The translations under genes and the position numbers were made by a program. A model generated the notes under the pieces. That model made no database searches. It was given only the letters and a program-made list of their open reading frames with translations, and was not told the origin of the DNA. From Lentzea kentuckyensis (lineage in GTDB: Bacteria; Actinomycetota; Actinomycetes; Mycobacteriales; Pseudonocardiaceae): 64,000 nucleotides of DNA. The stretch lies in NCBI RefSeq assembly GCF_002150765.1, contig NZ_MUYM01000016.1:1-64000 (forward strand), read 5' to 3'. Shown in pieces: positions 1-10,333 of the stretch. Numbering within the stretch: the first letter of the stretch is position 1; each line of letters starts with the position of its first letter.

Positions 1-344
1 GATCCGCTGCTCCCGGCGCCGTCGCGATCGTGGTCTGGCAGCGGCGCCGGGAGCAGCGGATCGTCGCAGGGCAGCTCGCCGCGATGGCGCAGAACCGGTG
101 GATCGCCAACAGCGAGGTGGCCCTGCTGGCCAGCCTCAACGGTCGCAAGAACTGGCTCAGAGCGGTCAAACGCAAGTCCGGTGACGCGTCGGTCAAGGCC
201 GTGCGGAGCTACCAGATCGCGGTCACCGAACTGGCCTTCCTGCGGCACCGGATCGAACAGGGCACGGCGGGCCAGAGCGCCGAGCACCGCCACGGCGTGC
301 TGCTCGACACCCTGCACGCAGCCAGGGCCGCGGCTCGGCGGTGA
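1..344 (+). CDS. PrsW-like intramembrane protease, C-terminal fragment
   Basis: The reading frame is open from the window edge (frame 3) to the TGA at 342-344, so only about 113 C-terminal residues are seen. They begin with the end of a hydrophobic stretch (AAPGAVAIVVW), followed by a basic, helical tail ending in AARAAARR. The tail pattern (two-helix cytoplasmic tail with YQIAVTELAFLRHRIEQG) resembles what I recall of the C-terminus of actinobacterial PrsW-family metalloproteases. The metal-binding residues would lie upstream of the window, so catalytic competence cannot be judged. The family call rests on tail similarity only; another polytopic membrane protein is possible. Confidence 0.45.
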   Translation, partial: SAAPGAVAIVVWQRRREQRIVAGQLAAMAQNRWIANSEVALLASLNGRKNWLRAVKRKSGDASVKAVRSYQIAVTELAFLRHRIEQGTAGQSAEHRHGVLLDTLHAARAAARR

Positions 345-447
345 ATCCCGTCACCGACCGGCCTCAGGTCAGGATCGGCGGGATTACCCTCGGCGGCGTC
401 GTCTGGTACCCGCACTAGGGACTGGAACGTCTGAAGGAGTTAGTCGC

Positions 448-1338
448 ATGGACGCGACCCCACGTCCGGCCAGGCTCGCCGTCGGTGTCATCTCGGCAGG
501 CCGGGTCGGTTCGGTGCTGGGCGCCGCGCTGGCCAGGACGGGCCACGTGGTGGTCGGCACGACCGCCGTCTCCCAGGCCTCCCGCGACCGCGCGGAAGAA
601 CTACTGCCCGGCGTTCCGATCGAGGACCCCACCGAGGTCGCCCAGCGAGCGGACCTCGTGCTGCTGGCCGTGCCGGACGACGAGCTCGCGGGCCTGGTCA
701 AGGGCCTGATCGCCACGAACTCGTTGCGCGCGGGGCAGATCATCGTGCACACCAGCGGCGCGCAGGGCGTGAAAGTCCTCGAACCCGCGGCTCAGCTGGG
801 TGCCCTCACGCTCGCGCTGCACCCCGTCATGACCTTCACCGGCCGCGCCGAGGACCTGCAGCGGATGAGCGCCGCGTGCGTCGGCGTCACGGCCGCGGAC
901 GGCGACGAGGTGGCCTGGAGCGTCGGCGAGGCGCTGGTCGTGGAGATGGACGCCGAGCCGATCCGGGTCCCGGAGGCCGTCCGCCCGCTCTACCACGCGG
1001 CACTGGCGCACGGAGCGAACCACCTGATCACGCTGGTCCGCGACGCCGCCGACCTGCTGACCAACGCCAACATCGCCAACGCCGAACGACTGCTCGGCCC
1101 ACTGCTGTCCGCCGCGCTCGACAACGCGCTGCGCCACGGTGACCGTGCCCTCACCGGTCCGGTCGCCCGCGGCGACACGGGTACCTTGCGCAAGCACCTC
1201 GACGTGCTCGCCGAGCAGGCACCCGAGACCCTGCCCAGCTACCGCGTGCTCGCCCGCCGCACCGCCGAGCGGGCCGAACACTCCGGGCTGCTCAAGCCCG
1301 ACGCGGCCAACGACGTTCGCACCACTCTTGAGGACTGA
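448..1338 (+). CDS. Rossmann-fold DUF2520 oxidoreductase-like protein
   Basis: This 296-residue protein starts at ATG 448, with AAGGAG 11 bases upstream. The N-terminus has a dinucleotide-binding loop (VGVISAGRVGSVLGAAL) followed by a beta strand and a long helical C-terminal half, the arrangement of the Rossmann-like plus DUF2520 family (6-phosphogluconate-dehydrogenase-like C-terminus). It lies 1 bp before panC and heads the pantothenate operon, as in mycobacteria (I recall Rv3603c). Its substrate is unproven. The position and fold make a role as ketopantoate reductase attractive, because no panE is seen nearby, but that is inference. Confidence 0.85.
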   Translation: MDATPRPARLAVGVISAGRVGSVLGAALARTGHVVVGTTAVSQASRDRAEELLPGVPIEDPTEVAQRADLVLLAVPDDELAGLVKGLIATNSLRAGQIIVHTSGAQGVKVLEPAAQLGALTLALHPVMTFTGRAEDLQRMSAACVGVTAADGDEVAWSVGEALVVEMDAEPIRVPEAVRPLYHAALAHGANHLITLVRDAADLLTNANIANAERLLGPLLSAALDNALRHGDRALTGPVARGDTGTLRKHLDVLAEQAPETLPSYRVLARRTAERAEHSGLLKPDAANDVRTTLED

Positions 1339-1339
1339 C

Positions 1340-2230
1340 GTGACCAAGCCACTCACCAAGGACGACTACCGCCCGGACGACGTCACGGTGCACCGCGACC
1401 CCGCCCGCCTGAACAGGGTGATCAGGGCGCTGCGCAACGCCGGTCGCAACGTCGCGCTGGTGCCCACGATGGGCGCCCTGCACGCGGGCCACCGGCAGCT
1501 GATCCGCGAGGCCCAGGTCATGCAGAACACCGTGGTCGTCGTGTCGATCTTCGTGAACCCGTTGCAGTTCGGGCCGAACGAGGACCTCGCCAAGTACCCG
1601 CGCCAGTTCGAGTCCGATGTGGACATCTGCCGGGAGGAGCGGGTCGGCATCGTCTTCGCGCCGTCGGTCGAGGACATGTACCCGGCCGGTGCGCAGGTGA
1701 CCGTCCACCCCGGTCCGCTGGGCGACGAGCTCGAAGGTGTGGTCCGGCCCGGCCACTTCGCGGGCGTGCTCACGGTCGTCTCGAAGCTGTTCAACATCGT
1801 GCAGCCCACGTACGCGGTGTTCGGGCAGAAGGACTACCAACAGCTCCAGCTGATCCACAAGATGGCGCGCGACCTGAACTTCCCGCTCGACGTCGTCGGC
1901 GTGCCGACCGTGCGCGAGCACGACGGCCTGGCGCTGTCGTCGCGCAACGCCTACCTGAACGAGGAGCAGCGGCACCAGGCCGTCACGCTGTCGGCCGCGC
2001 TCACCGCCGGCGCCCACGTGAGCTCGCAGGGCGCGGACGCGGTGCTCAAGGCCGCGCACGACGTGCTGGCGCAGACGCCCGAGATCGAGCTGGACTACCT
2101 GGAGCTGCGCGGGGTCGACCTCGGTCCCGCGCCGGAGAACGGCGACGCCCGGTTGCTCGTGGCGGCCCGCGTCGGTTCCACCCGCCTGATCGACAACATC
2201 GCGGTGTTGCTCGGCGAAGGCGACGAGTAG
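1340..2230 (+). CDS. panC: Pantothenate synthetase
   Basis: PanC condenses pantoate and beta-alanine with ATP to give pantothenate, in the cytosol. The 296-residue product has the nucleotidyltransferase signature [12 protein letters not shown], an [18 protein letters not shown] substrate-binding segment, [10 protein letters not shown] and a KMSKS-like SSRNAYL loop. The GTG at 1340 follows the upstream stop by one base, so translation is probably coupled to the DUF2520 gene. panD begins 10 bp downstream and supplies the beta-alanine used here. Length is normal for the family. Confidence 0.97.
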   Translation: MTKPLTKDDYRPDDVTVHRDPARLNRVIRALRNAGRNVALVPTMGALHAGHRQLIREAQVMQNTVVVVSIFVNPLQFGPNEDLAKYPRQFESDVDICREERVGIVFAPSVEDMYPAGAQVTVHPGPLGDELEGVVRPGHFAGVLTVVSKLFNIVQPTYAVFGQKDYQQLQLIHKMARDLNFPLDVVGVPTVREHDGLALSSRNAYLNEEQRHQAVTLSAALTAGAHVSSQGADAVLKAAHDVLAQTPEIELDYLELRGVDLGPAPENGDARLLVAARVGSTRLIDNIAVLLGEGDE

Positions 2231-2240
2231 GGGGAATGAC

Positions 2241-2723
2241 ATGTTCCGCACGATGCTGAAGTCCAAGATCCACCGCGCCACCGTGACGCAGGCCGACCTG
2301 CACTACGTCGGCTCGGTGACGGTGGACGAGGACCTGATGGAGGCCGCCGACCTGCTGGCGGGCGAGCAGGTCGCCATCGTCGACGTCACCAACGGCGCGC
2401 GGCTGGAGACCTACGTCATCCCCGGCGAGCGCGGCACCGGTGTGCTGGGCATCAACGGTGCGGCGGCGCACCTCGTGCACCCCGGCGACATCGTCATTCT
2501 CATCGCCTACGGGCAGATGGACGACGCCGAGTCGCGCACCTACCGGCCGCGGGTCGTGTTCGTGGACGCCGACAACAAGGTCGTCGACCTCGGTGCCGAC
2601 CCCGCGCACGCCCCGGAAGGCTCCGGGCTGGTGAACGGCTCCACGAGCGCCCAGAATCCGGCACCGTCTTCTGAGACCGTCGAGGCGACCGCATTGGACG
2701 CGTTGATCCAGGCCGAGAACTAA
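2241..2723 (+). CDS. panD: Aspartate 1-decarboxylase proenzyme
   Basis: PanD makes beta-alanine from L-aspartate and is a self-cleaving pyruvoyl enzyme. The Gly24-Ser25 cleavage pair is present ([12 protein letters not shown]), as are the conserved Lys9 region and the [12 protein letters not shown] loop, which fits chain maturation at Ser25. The 160-residue protein has a C-terminal extension after about residue 125 (acidic, Ser/Thr-rich), as in mycobacterial PanD. ATG 2241 has a GGGG-type ribosome site just upstream (GGGGGAATGAC). It sits inside the panC-panD-coaX operon. Confidence 0.97.
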   Translation: MFRTMLKSKIHRATVTQADLHYVGSVTVDEDLMEAADLLAGEQVAIVDVTNGARLETYVIPGERGTGVLGINGAAAHLVHPGDIVILIAYGQMDDAESRTYRPRVVFVDADNKVVDLGADPAHAPEGSGLVNGSTSAQNPAPSSETVEATALDALIQAEN

Positions 2724-2734
2724 GGAATCGCACC

Positions 2735-3526
2735 GTGCTGCTCGCCATCGACGTCGGCAACACCAACATCGTGCTCGGTCTGTACGACGGGATGGGTGAC
2801 ACCGCCCCGCTCGTTCGTGACTGGCGGATGCGCACCGACGCCAGGATGACCGCCGACGAGCTCGCGCTGACCATGCGCGGCCTGCTCGGCGAGTACGCCG
2901 ACAAGATCACCGGCATCTCCGCGCTGTCCACCGTGCCCGCGGTGCTGCGTGAGCTGCGGGTGATGCTCGGCCGCTACTACGACACCGTGCCGAAGATCCT
3001 GGTCGAGCCCGGCGTGAAGACCGGCGTGCCGCTGCTCGTGGACAACCCGAAGGAGGTGGGCTCGGACCGCGTGATCAACACATTGGCCGCGCACCACCTC
3101 TACGCGACCTCGTGCATCGTGGTCGACTTCGGCACGTCCACGAACCTCGACGTGATCTCGTCGCGCGGCGAGTTCCTCGGCGGGGCGCTGGCTCCCGGCA
3201 TCGAGATCTCGGTCGACGCGCTGGCCTCCCGCGCCGCCCAGCTGCGCAAGGTCGAGCTGGTCAGGCCGCGCAACGTGATCGGCAAGAACACCGTGGAGTG
3301 CCTGCAGTCCGGCATCGTCTACGGGTTCGTCGGCCAGGTGGACGGGCTGGTTCGCAAGATCACCGAGGAGCTCCAGCAGACCGACCCCGGCCCCGTGACG
3401 GTGATCGCCACGGGCGGGCTCGCTCCACTGGTCGTCTCGGAGTCGTCGACGATCGCGCACCACGTGCCCGATCTGACCCTGCTGGGGTTGCGGCTCGTCT
3501 TCGAGCGCAACATGGCGACGCGTTAG
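2735..3526 (+). CDS. coaX: Type III pantothenate kinase
   Basis: CoaX phosphorylates pantothenate, the first step of coenzyme A synthesis, so four consecutive genes feed one pathway. The 263-residue protein has the ASKHA phosphate-binding start LLAIDVGNTNIVLGLYDG, the GSDRVINTLAAH loop, the DFGTSTNLDV segment (the family more often has DFGTATTFD) and the adenosine-binding ATGGLAPLV. The start is GTG 2735 with AAGGA nine bases upstream, 11 bp after panD. The stop overlaps the end of the convergent methyltransferase gene by 4 bp. Confidence 0.96.
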   Translation: MLLAIDVGNTNIVLGLYDGMGDTAPLVRDWRMRTDARMTADELALTMRGLLGEYADKITGISALSTVPAVLRELRVMLGRYYDTVPKILVEPGVKTGVPLLVDNPKEVGSDRVINTLAAHHLYATSCIVVDFGTSTNLDVISSRGEFLGGALAPGIEISVDALASRAAQLRKVELVRPRNVIGKNTVECLQSGIVYGFVGQVDGLVRKITEELQQTDPGPVTVIATGGLAPLVVSESSTIAHHVPDLTLLGLRLVFERNMATR

Positions 3527-4278
3527 TCGCTGACGCGCACCATCCGCAACACCTCTGAACGCATGGGGACGTCGAACGGCCCGTTCGACGTCTCCGGGCG
3601 CTCACGCAGGTACGCGAGCATCTTGTCGTTGATGGCCGCCCGCTCCTCGTCGTCGATGACGAGCATGCGCGAGTGCGTGTTGATCCAGGCCACGGCCGCT
3701 TCCGGCGATTCCCTGGGGTGCGCGTGAGGGAACGCGTTGCGCTCGACCGGTCCGAACGACGCGTGCGCCATGATGTCGACCGGGCTGTTCCGCTGGGACT
3801 CGACGCTGCTCGCCGACACCCGTTCCAGCTCGGTCATCCACTCGGCGTCCGGGTCGGGCTCGACCCACATCGCCGCCAGCACGCCGCCCGGCCGCAGCAC
3901 GCGGGCGATCTCCGGCAGCGCCTTCTCCTGGTCGAACCAGTGGAACGCGGTGCCGACGAACACGGCGTCGACGGTCTGGTCGGGAACGGGGATGTGCTCG
4001 GCGTGACCGGGCAGCGCGCGCACGTCGTGAACGCGGCGCACCAGCTCGGACAGCATCTGCTCGTTGGGCTCCACGGCTGTCACGCGGTGGCCCTCCGCGA
4101 CGAGAACCGCGGTCAGCTTGCCGGTGCCGGCGGCGAGGTCGAGCACGTCCAGACGCTCGGAGGTGCCAAGGGGCTCCAGGGCCCACCGGATCGCCGCCAC
4201 GGGATAGTCAGGCCGGTGTTCGGCGTAGGCCTCGGCCTGCGCGCCGAACGAGTCCGCTCGCCTCGCGTGTAGATCCAT
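3523..4278 (-). CDS. Class I SAM-dependent methyltransferase
   Basis: This is a 251-residue soluble protein with the SAM-binding motif I LDVLDLAAGTGKLTAVL, an acidic motif II region (VTAVEPNEQM) and motif VFVGTAFHWFDQEKALPEIARVLRPGG typical of the UbiE/Methyltransferase_11 group. The HWF...L.E..RVLRPGG pattern fits small-molecule methylation; the substrate cannot be deduced. It is a single gene on the opposite strand from its neighbours, converging on coaX and diverging from lysS (79 bp apart). Confidence 0.88.
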   Translation of the reverse strand: MDLHARRADSFGAQAEAYAEHRPDYPVAAIRWALEPLGTSERLDVLDLAAGTGKLTAVLVAEGHRVTAVEPNEQMLSELVRRVHDVRALPGHAEHIPVPDQTVDAVFVGTAFHWFDQEKALPEIARVLRPGGVLAAMWVEPDPDAEWMTELERVSASSVESQRNSPVDIMAHASFGPVERNAFPHAHPRESPEAAVAWINTHSRMLVIDDEERAAINDKMLAYLRERPETSNGPFDVPMRSEVLRMVRVSD

Positions 4279-4357
4279 CCGTCCAACTTAGGGCGTCGCG
4301 GATCGGGCGGGGTATCCGGTTCGCCGTGCCGGTAAGCCCTTCCGTACCCTTCTCGGC

Positions 4358-5869
<1,512 letters not shown>

Positions 5870-5983
5870 GTAACTTTCCGGATGTCGATAGGTGCAATGC
5901 GGCACCCGTGCGCTAACCTGCCTCGCAGAAGGCTTTAGTTGGCGACGCGGGTGACCGCGCATTCGGGGTCCAGGAGGATACGC

Positions 5984-6331
5984 ATGGCGCAGAAGGTCAC
6001 GGTGACCCTCGTCGACGATCTGGACGGTTCCACTGCGGAGGAGACCGTCGAGTTCGGACTGGATGGTGTCAGCTACACGATCGACCTTTCCTCGGGCAAT
6101 GCGGGCAAACTGCGGGACGCTCTTGCCGACTTCGTCGGTGGTGCTCGTCGTGCGGGTGGGCGCAAGCGTGTTGGGCCCGGTCGTCCGGCGGGTGTGAAGG
6201 CACGCCCCGCATCGGCGGATCGTGAGCAGAACCAGGCCATTCGCGAGTGGGCACGTAAGCAGGGCATGAAGGTGTCGGATCGCGGCCGCATCCCGGCCGA
6301 GGTGCTCGACGCCTACCACCAGCAGGGCTGA
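5984..6331 (+). CDS. lsr2: Nucleoid-associated protein and xenogeneic silencer Lsr2
   Basis: Lsr2 is the actinobacterial H-NS analogue: it bridges DNA and silences AT-rich, often acquired, genes. This copy has 115 residues, with an N-terminal beta-rich dimerisation domain starting [15 protein letters not shown], a basic linker ([15 protein letters not shown]) and a C-terminal DNA-binding domain carrying the minor-groove RGR core ([14 protein letters not shown]). ATG 5984 is preceded by an excellent AGGAGG at 5972-5977; an in-frame upstream GTG would lack this. A strong terminator follows 10 bp after the stop. Confidence 0.96.
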   Translation: MAQKVTVTLVDDLDGSTAEETVEFGLDGVSYTIDLSSGNAGKLRDALADFVGGARRAGGRKRVGPGRPAGVKARPASADREQNQAIREWARKQGMKVSDRGRIPAEVLDAYHQQG

Positions 6332-6341
6332 AATTCGGTAA

Positions 6342-6385
6342 AACACGAAGGGGTTCCGGGAATCATCCCGGAACCCCTTCGTGTT
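6342..6385. terminator. Strong bidirectional hairpin after lsr2
   Basis: Perfect 19-bp inverted repeat (6342-6360 with 6367-6385) with a 6-base AATCAT loop, followed by TATTTA on the plus strand. It lies between convergent lsr2 and the siderophore-binding protein gene and probably ends both transcripts. Confidence 0.9.
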
Positions 6386-6399
6386 ATTTAGGTGACTGT

Positions 6400-7368
6400 T
6401 CAACTACGCGCTGGATCGACCCCGAAACCCTTCGCGAGATCGTCGAGCATCGCGTGCGCGCCCTGAAGACTGACCGAAGAGACCCAAACGACATCCGAGA
6501 CGTCGTGCTTCTGACCTTTTAGTTGCCCCCACAACGGGTTTGCCGAATATTGTTCCTTGATCTTCTGCGTCTCGCCCTTGGGGTCGGCCCAGGCGGAGAC
6601 GAAGATCCGCTCCGCGTCGAGCGACGAGATCTGCTCCTGGCTGAGGTCGACCGAGATCTTCTCCGAGGTCGGCTGCCCCTGCGGCCGGGCGAGCCCGGCA
6701 TCGGCGAACAGCACGCCGCCCGGGAAAGACTTCTCCGTGTAGAGCCGGACGGTCGGCTCGCCCGCGACGAACCGCGCCAGTGAGATGGACGGGTTGTGGC
6801 CGGCCTTGGCGCGGATGGCGTCGCCGACCTTCTTCGCGCGCGCCTCGTAGTCGGCGATCTTCTTGTTCGCCAGCTCCTCCTTGCCCAGCGCCCTGCCGAG
6901 CAGGCGGATGTTGTCCTTCCAGGTCGGTCCGGTCGTCACGCTGAACACGGTCGGGCCGATCTTGCTCAGCTTGTCGTAGATCTGCTCGTGCCTGACCTTC
7001 GCCGACACGATCAGGTCCGGGCCGATGGTGGCGAGCTCCTCCAGGTTCGGGTTCGCCAGGTCGCCCACCGCCTTGGCGTTCTTCGCGTACTTGGCCGCGT
7101 CGTCGGCCAGGTACTCCGGCAGGCCGTCGGTGCGGTAGCGGGTGTACGCGACGACCTCGGTCTCCAGGGCGAGCGTGGCGTCCACGTAACTGCTGTCGAG
7201 CGCGGCGACCTTCTTCGGCCGGTCCTTGATCTCGGTCCTGCCCATCGCGTGCTCGATCGTCACGGGCGTCCAGCCCTGTTCGGCGGGTGCGCTCGTGTTC
7301 GTCGTGGCGGCCTGACCACAAGCGGTGAGCGCGAGCAGCGCCACACTGATCAGAGCTGTTCTTCGCAT
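6400..7368 (-). CDS. Ferric-siderophore ABC transporter substrate-binding lipoprotein
   Basis: This 322-residue lipoprotein has signal peptide MRRTALISVALLALTAC with the lipobox cysteine at residue 17. It has the FecB/FepB-type class III fold: a strand starting VAALDSSYVDATLALE, the ELATIGPDLIVSAKVRHEQIYDKLSKIGPTVF segment and a long connecting helix. It captures Fe(III)-siderophore outside the membrane for the permease pair encoded divergently at 7442-9480. The shared 73-bp promoter region contains an iron box, so expression is expected to be iron-repressed. The siderophore is not identifiable. Confidence 0.93.
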   Translation of the reverse strand: MRRTALISVALLALTACGQAATTNTSAPAEQGWTPVTIEHAMGRTEIKDRPKKVAALDSSYVDATLALETEVVAYTRYRTDGLPEYLADDAAKYAKNAKAVGDLANPNLEELATIGPDLIVSAKVRHEQIYDKLSKIGPTVFSVTTGPTWKDNIRLLGRALGKEELANKKIADYEARAKKVGDAIRAKAGHNPSISLARFVAGEPTVRLYTEKSFPGGVLFADAGLARPQGQPTSEKISVDLSQEQISSLDAERIFVSAWADPKGETQKIKEQYSANPLWGQLKGQKHDVSDVVWVSSVSLQGAHAMLDDLAKGFGVDPARS

Positions 7369-7383
7369 CGATGACTCCGGAGA

Positions 7384-7402
7384 TTCGGTTAGGCTTACCT
7401 GT
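7384..7402. promoter_or_regulatory. IdeR/DmdR-type iron box
   Basis: TTCGGTTAGGCTTACCTGT matches 15 of 19 positions of the IdeR consensus as I recall it (TTAGGTTAGGCTAACCTAA). It lies between the divergent siderophore-binding protein and permease genes, where one repressor could control both. Confidence 0.8.
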
Positions 7403-7441
7403 CTTTCGCGGATCATATGTCGGGCATTCGGAGGGTGGGCA

Positions 7442-8437
7442 TTGGGCCGTAAGCCGTGGTTCGGCCTGCTCTTCCTGCTGGTCGTGCTGGTCGCCGTGTC
7501 CCTGGCGAGCATCGCGATCGGCTCGAAGGAGATCCCGCTGTCCGGGGTCTGGCACGGCCTGTTCACGCCGACCGGCGTCGAGGACGACGTGGTGATCCGC
7601 GAGCTGCGGATCCCGCGGACGTTGATCGGCATCGCCGTGGGCATCGCGCTCGGAGTCGGTGGCGCCCTGATGCAGGGCCACACGCGCAACCCGCTGGCCG
7701 ATCCCGGCATCCTCGGCGTCACGCACGGCGCCGCGCTGGCCGTGGTCCTGTCGATCTTCCTGCTCGGCATCGACTCGCTGGTCGGCTACATCTGGTTCGC
7801 CTTCGCCGGCGCGATGATCGCGAGCCTCGTGGTGTTCCTGCTCGGGTCGGCGGGGCGGGGCGGGCCTTCGCCGGTGACGCTGGCGCTGGCCGGGGCCGCG
7901 GTCTCCGCGCTGATGCACGGCCTGGTGTCGGCGATCGTGCTGCTCGACCAGCAGTCGCTCGACGCGTTCCGGTTCTGGCAGGTCGGCGCCATCGCGGGCC
8001 GGGACATGTCGGTGCTGACGCAGGTGCTGCCGTTCCTCGTCGTCGGCCTGGTCATCGCGGCGTTCAACGCGCCGGGGCTCAACGCGCTGTCGCTGGGCGA
8101 GGACGTGGCCAAGTCGCTGGGCGTGCGGGTCGGGATGACCCGGTCGTTGGGCATCTTCGCCATCACGCTGCTGGTGGGCGGGGCTGTCGCGGCGTGCGGG
8201 CCCATCGGGTTCATCGGCCTCGTGGTGCCGCACGTGGCGCGCGCGTTCACCGGGCCGGACTACCGCTGGCTGCTGCCGTTCTCCGCACTGGTCGGCGCGA
8301 TCCTGCTGCTGCTGGCCGACATCGCCGGTCGCGTGGTGGCCCGTCCGTCCGAGGTGGAGGTCGGCGTGATGCTGGCGCTGCTGGGTGCGCCGTTCTTCAT
8401 CTACCTGGTGCGCCGCAAGAAGCTGGTGAAGATTTGA
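7442..8437 (+). CDS. FecCD-family siderophore ABC permease (first subunit)
   Basis: This is a 331-residue polytopic protein with about nine to ten membrane helices and the FecCD signature features: LRIPRTLIGIAVGIALGVGGALMQG, NPLADPGILG and the cytoplasmic coupling segment GPIGFIGLVVPHVAR. I chose the TTG at 7442, which has GGAGG at 7430-7434; no in-frame ATG lies nearby. It forms a heterodimeric channel with the next gene for Fe(III)-siderophore import. The downstream permease starts at or just after this stop. Confidence 0.93.
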   Translation: MGRKPWFGLLFLLVVLVAVSLASIAIGSKEIPLSGVWHGLFTPTGVEDDVVIRELRIPRTLIGIAVGIALGVGGALMQGHTRNPLADPGILGVTHGAALAVVLSIFLLGIDSLVGYIWFAFAGAMIASLVVFLLGSAGRGGPSPVTLALAGAAVSALMHGLVSAIVLLDQQSLDAFRFWQVGAIAGRDMSVLTQVLPFLVVGLVIAAFNAPGLNALSLGEDVAKSLGVRVGMTRSLGIFAITLLVGGAVAACGPIGFIGLVVPHVARAFTGPDYRWLLPFSALVGAILLLLADIAGRVVARPSEVEVGVMLALLGAPFFIYLVRRKKLVKI

Positions 8438-8454
8438 CCGCGCTGAGGGTCGGT

Positions 8455-9480
8455 GTGAGCTCGTTCCGGCTGCGCCGCCGGCCGTTGCTGGTCGTCGCGG
8501 TGGCGCTGGTACTGCTGGCGGCGGTGTTCGTCGTCGACATCATGATCGGCGACTTCCCGCTGACGGCGGCGCAGGTCGTGGACGTGCTGTTCGGCGGAGG
8601 TAGCCGGCGCGACCAGTTCGTGGTGATGGAACTGCGGATGCCGCGCGCGTTGACCGGCCTGCTCGTCGGTGGCGCTCTGGGGCTGTCCGGGGCGATCTTC
8701 CAGGCGATCGTGCGCAACCCGCTGGCGTCGCCGGACATCCTCGGGGTGACCTGGGGAGCCGGTGCGGGAGCGGTCTCGGTGATCACGTTCTCCGGGTCGC
8801 TGGGGGTGGTGACCGGCAGCGTGGCTGCTTACGGGCTGCCGTTGGCGGGTCTCGCGGGTGGGCTGGTCGCTGGACTCCTGGTGTACGCGCTGGCGTGGCG
8901 GCAGGGCATCGAGGGCTTCCGGATGGTGCTGGTCGGCATCGGGATCACCGCGGTGGCCGGCAACTTCACGCAGTACCTGCTGACTGTCGGCGACGTGCAG
9001 GACGCCGGGCGCGCGATGGTGTGGATCACCGGGTCGCTGAACGGCCGCGGCTGGGAGCACGTCGTGCCGGTCGCTCTGGCGTTGGTCGTGCTGGTGCCGG
9101 TAGCTCTTGTTGGTGGGCACGTTCTGGGTGCGTTGCAGTTCGACGACCAGACCTCGCGCGGACTTGGTGTGCGGGTGAACCGGGCGCGGTCGGGTCTCAT
9201 CGTTCTGGCGATCGTGCTGGCTTCTGTGGCTACCGCTGCTGCTGGGCCTATCGCGTTCGTCGCGTTGGCGACTCCGCAGATCGCGTTGCGGCTGGCCGGT
9301 ACCGCTCAACCGCCGTTGTTCGGGTCCGCGGTGATCGGTGGGGCGCTGGTCATGCTGTCGGACCTGGTGGCGCGGACGGTTTATCGGGTTGAGCTGCCGG
9401 TGGGTGTGGTCACGGCTGTGCTCGGGGCGCCCTATCTGATGTTCCTGCTGGTTCGAAGCCGCCGGGAGGCGCGGATATGA
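8455..9480 (+). CDS. FecCD-family siderophore ABC permease (second subunit)
   Basis: This protein of about 341 residues is homologous to its upstream neighbour: LRMPRALTGLLVGGALGLSGAIFQAIVRNPLASPDILGVTWG and GPIAFVALATPQIALRL. The start is either GTG 8455 (GAGGG seven bases upstream) or TTG 8434, which overlaps the previous stop as TTGA; I prefer 8455. The stop overlaps the ATPase start as ATGA, so the two are translationally coupled. Confidence 0.92.
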   Translation: MSSFRLRRRPLLVVAVALVLLAAVFVVDIMIGDFPLTAAQVVDVLFGGGSRRDQFVVMELRMPRALTGLLVGGALGLSGAIFQAIVRNPLASPDILGVTWGAGAGAVSVITFSGSLGVVTGSVAAYGLPLAGLAGGLVAGLLVYALAWRQGIEGFRMVLVGIGITAVAGNFTQYLLTVGDVQDAGRAMVWITGSLNGRGWEHVVPVALALVVLVPVALVGGHVLGALQFDDQTSRGLGVRVNRARSGLIVLAIVLASVATAAAGPIAFVALATPQIALRLAGTAQPPLFGSAVIGGALVMLSDLVARTVYRVELPVGVVTAVLGAPYLMFLLVRSRREARI

Positions 9481-10274
9481 GTGTGCGTCTTGAGGCTTCG
9501 TCGTTGTGCGTGGGATACGGGGAGCGGCTGGTCGTCGACACCCTGGACCTGTCGGTTCTTGGTGGGACCGTTACGGCGGTGATCGGGCCCAACGGGTGTG
9601 GGAAATCGACGCTGTTGAAGGCGTTGGGGCGGTTGTTGCCGGCTCGGTCCGGTGCGGTGTTGCTGGACGGCAAGGCCATTGATCGCATGGCCACTCGGGA
9701 TGTCGCTCGGGTGCTGGGGTTGCTGCCTCAGGCGCCGTCGGCTCCTGAGGGGCTGACTGTCGCCGACCTGGTCGCGCGTGGTCGGCATCCGCATCAGGCC
9801 TGGTATCGGCAGTGGTCTGCTGAGGATGCGGCGGCTGTTGAGGCTGCGTTGGAGATGACCGGGATCTCGGACCTGGCCGAGCGGACCGTGGACGAGTTGT
9901 CTGGAGGGCAGCGGCAGCGGGCCTGGATCTCGATGGCTCTTGCCCAGGGGACGGATCTGTTGTTGCTGGACGAGCCGACTACCTATTTGGACCTTGCTCA
10001 CCAGATTGATGTGCTGGATCTGGTGCAGGAGCTGCATGTGTCCATGGGGCGGACGATCATCATGGTGCTGCACGACCTGAACTTGGCTGCTCGGTATGCC
10101 GATGTGATCGTGGCTATGCGGGATGGGCGGATTGTGGGCCAGGGGGCGCCTGCCGAGGTGCTTACCGAGCAGATGTTGCTGGATGTTTTCGGGTTGGATG
10201 CTCGGGTTGTCGAGGATCCGGTTGCTGGGACGCCGTTGGTGGTGCCGGTTGGGTCTCGGCATCGGGTGGTTTAG
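9477..10274 (+). CDS. Siderophore ABC transporter ATP-binding protein
   Basis: This 265-residue ATPase of the FepC/FecE type powers the permease pair. Walker A is GPNGCGKST, the signature is LSGGQRQR and Walker B is LLLLDEPTTYLDLAHQ, with a switch histidine in VLHDLN. It starts ATG 9477, overlapping the permease stop by 4 bp. Codon third positions here are richer in G and T than upstream, a compositional patch that continues through the next, oppositely oriented gene. Confidence 0.95.
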   Translation: MSVRLEASSLCVGYGERLVVDTLDLSVLGGTVTAVIGPNGCGKSTLLKALGRLLPARSGAVLLDGKAIDRMATRDVARVLGLLPQAPSAPEGLTVADLVARGRHPHQAWYRQWSAEDAAAVEAALEMTGISDLAERTVDELSGGQRQRAWISMALAQGTDLLLLDEPTTYLDLAHQIDVLDLVQELHVSMGRTIIMVLHDLNLAARYADVIVAMRDGRIVGQGAPAEVLTEQMLLDVFGLDARVVEDPVAGTPLVVPVGSRHRVV

Positions 10275-10333
10275 GGGGCGAAGAGCAGCTCGCCTCCGGC
10301 GTCGCGTCGCCTCGGCTTCGCCATTGGCTTGAG

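Noticed and set aside
6404..8233. 609-residue minus-strand open frame across the siderophore locus
   Set aside because: It runs through both the true binding-protein gene (another frame) and the plus-strand permease; composition (Arg, His, Gln, Asp) is typical of a high-GC shadow frame.
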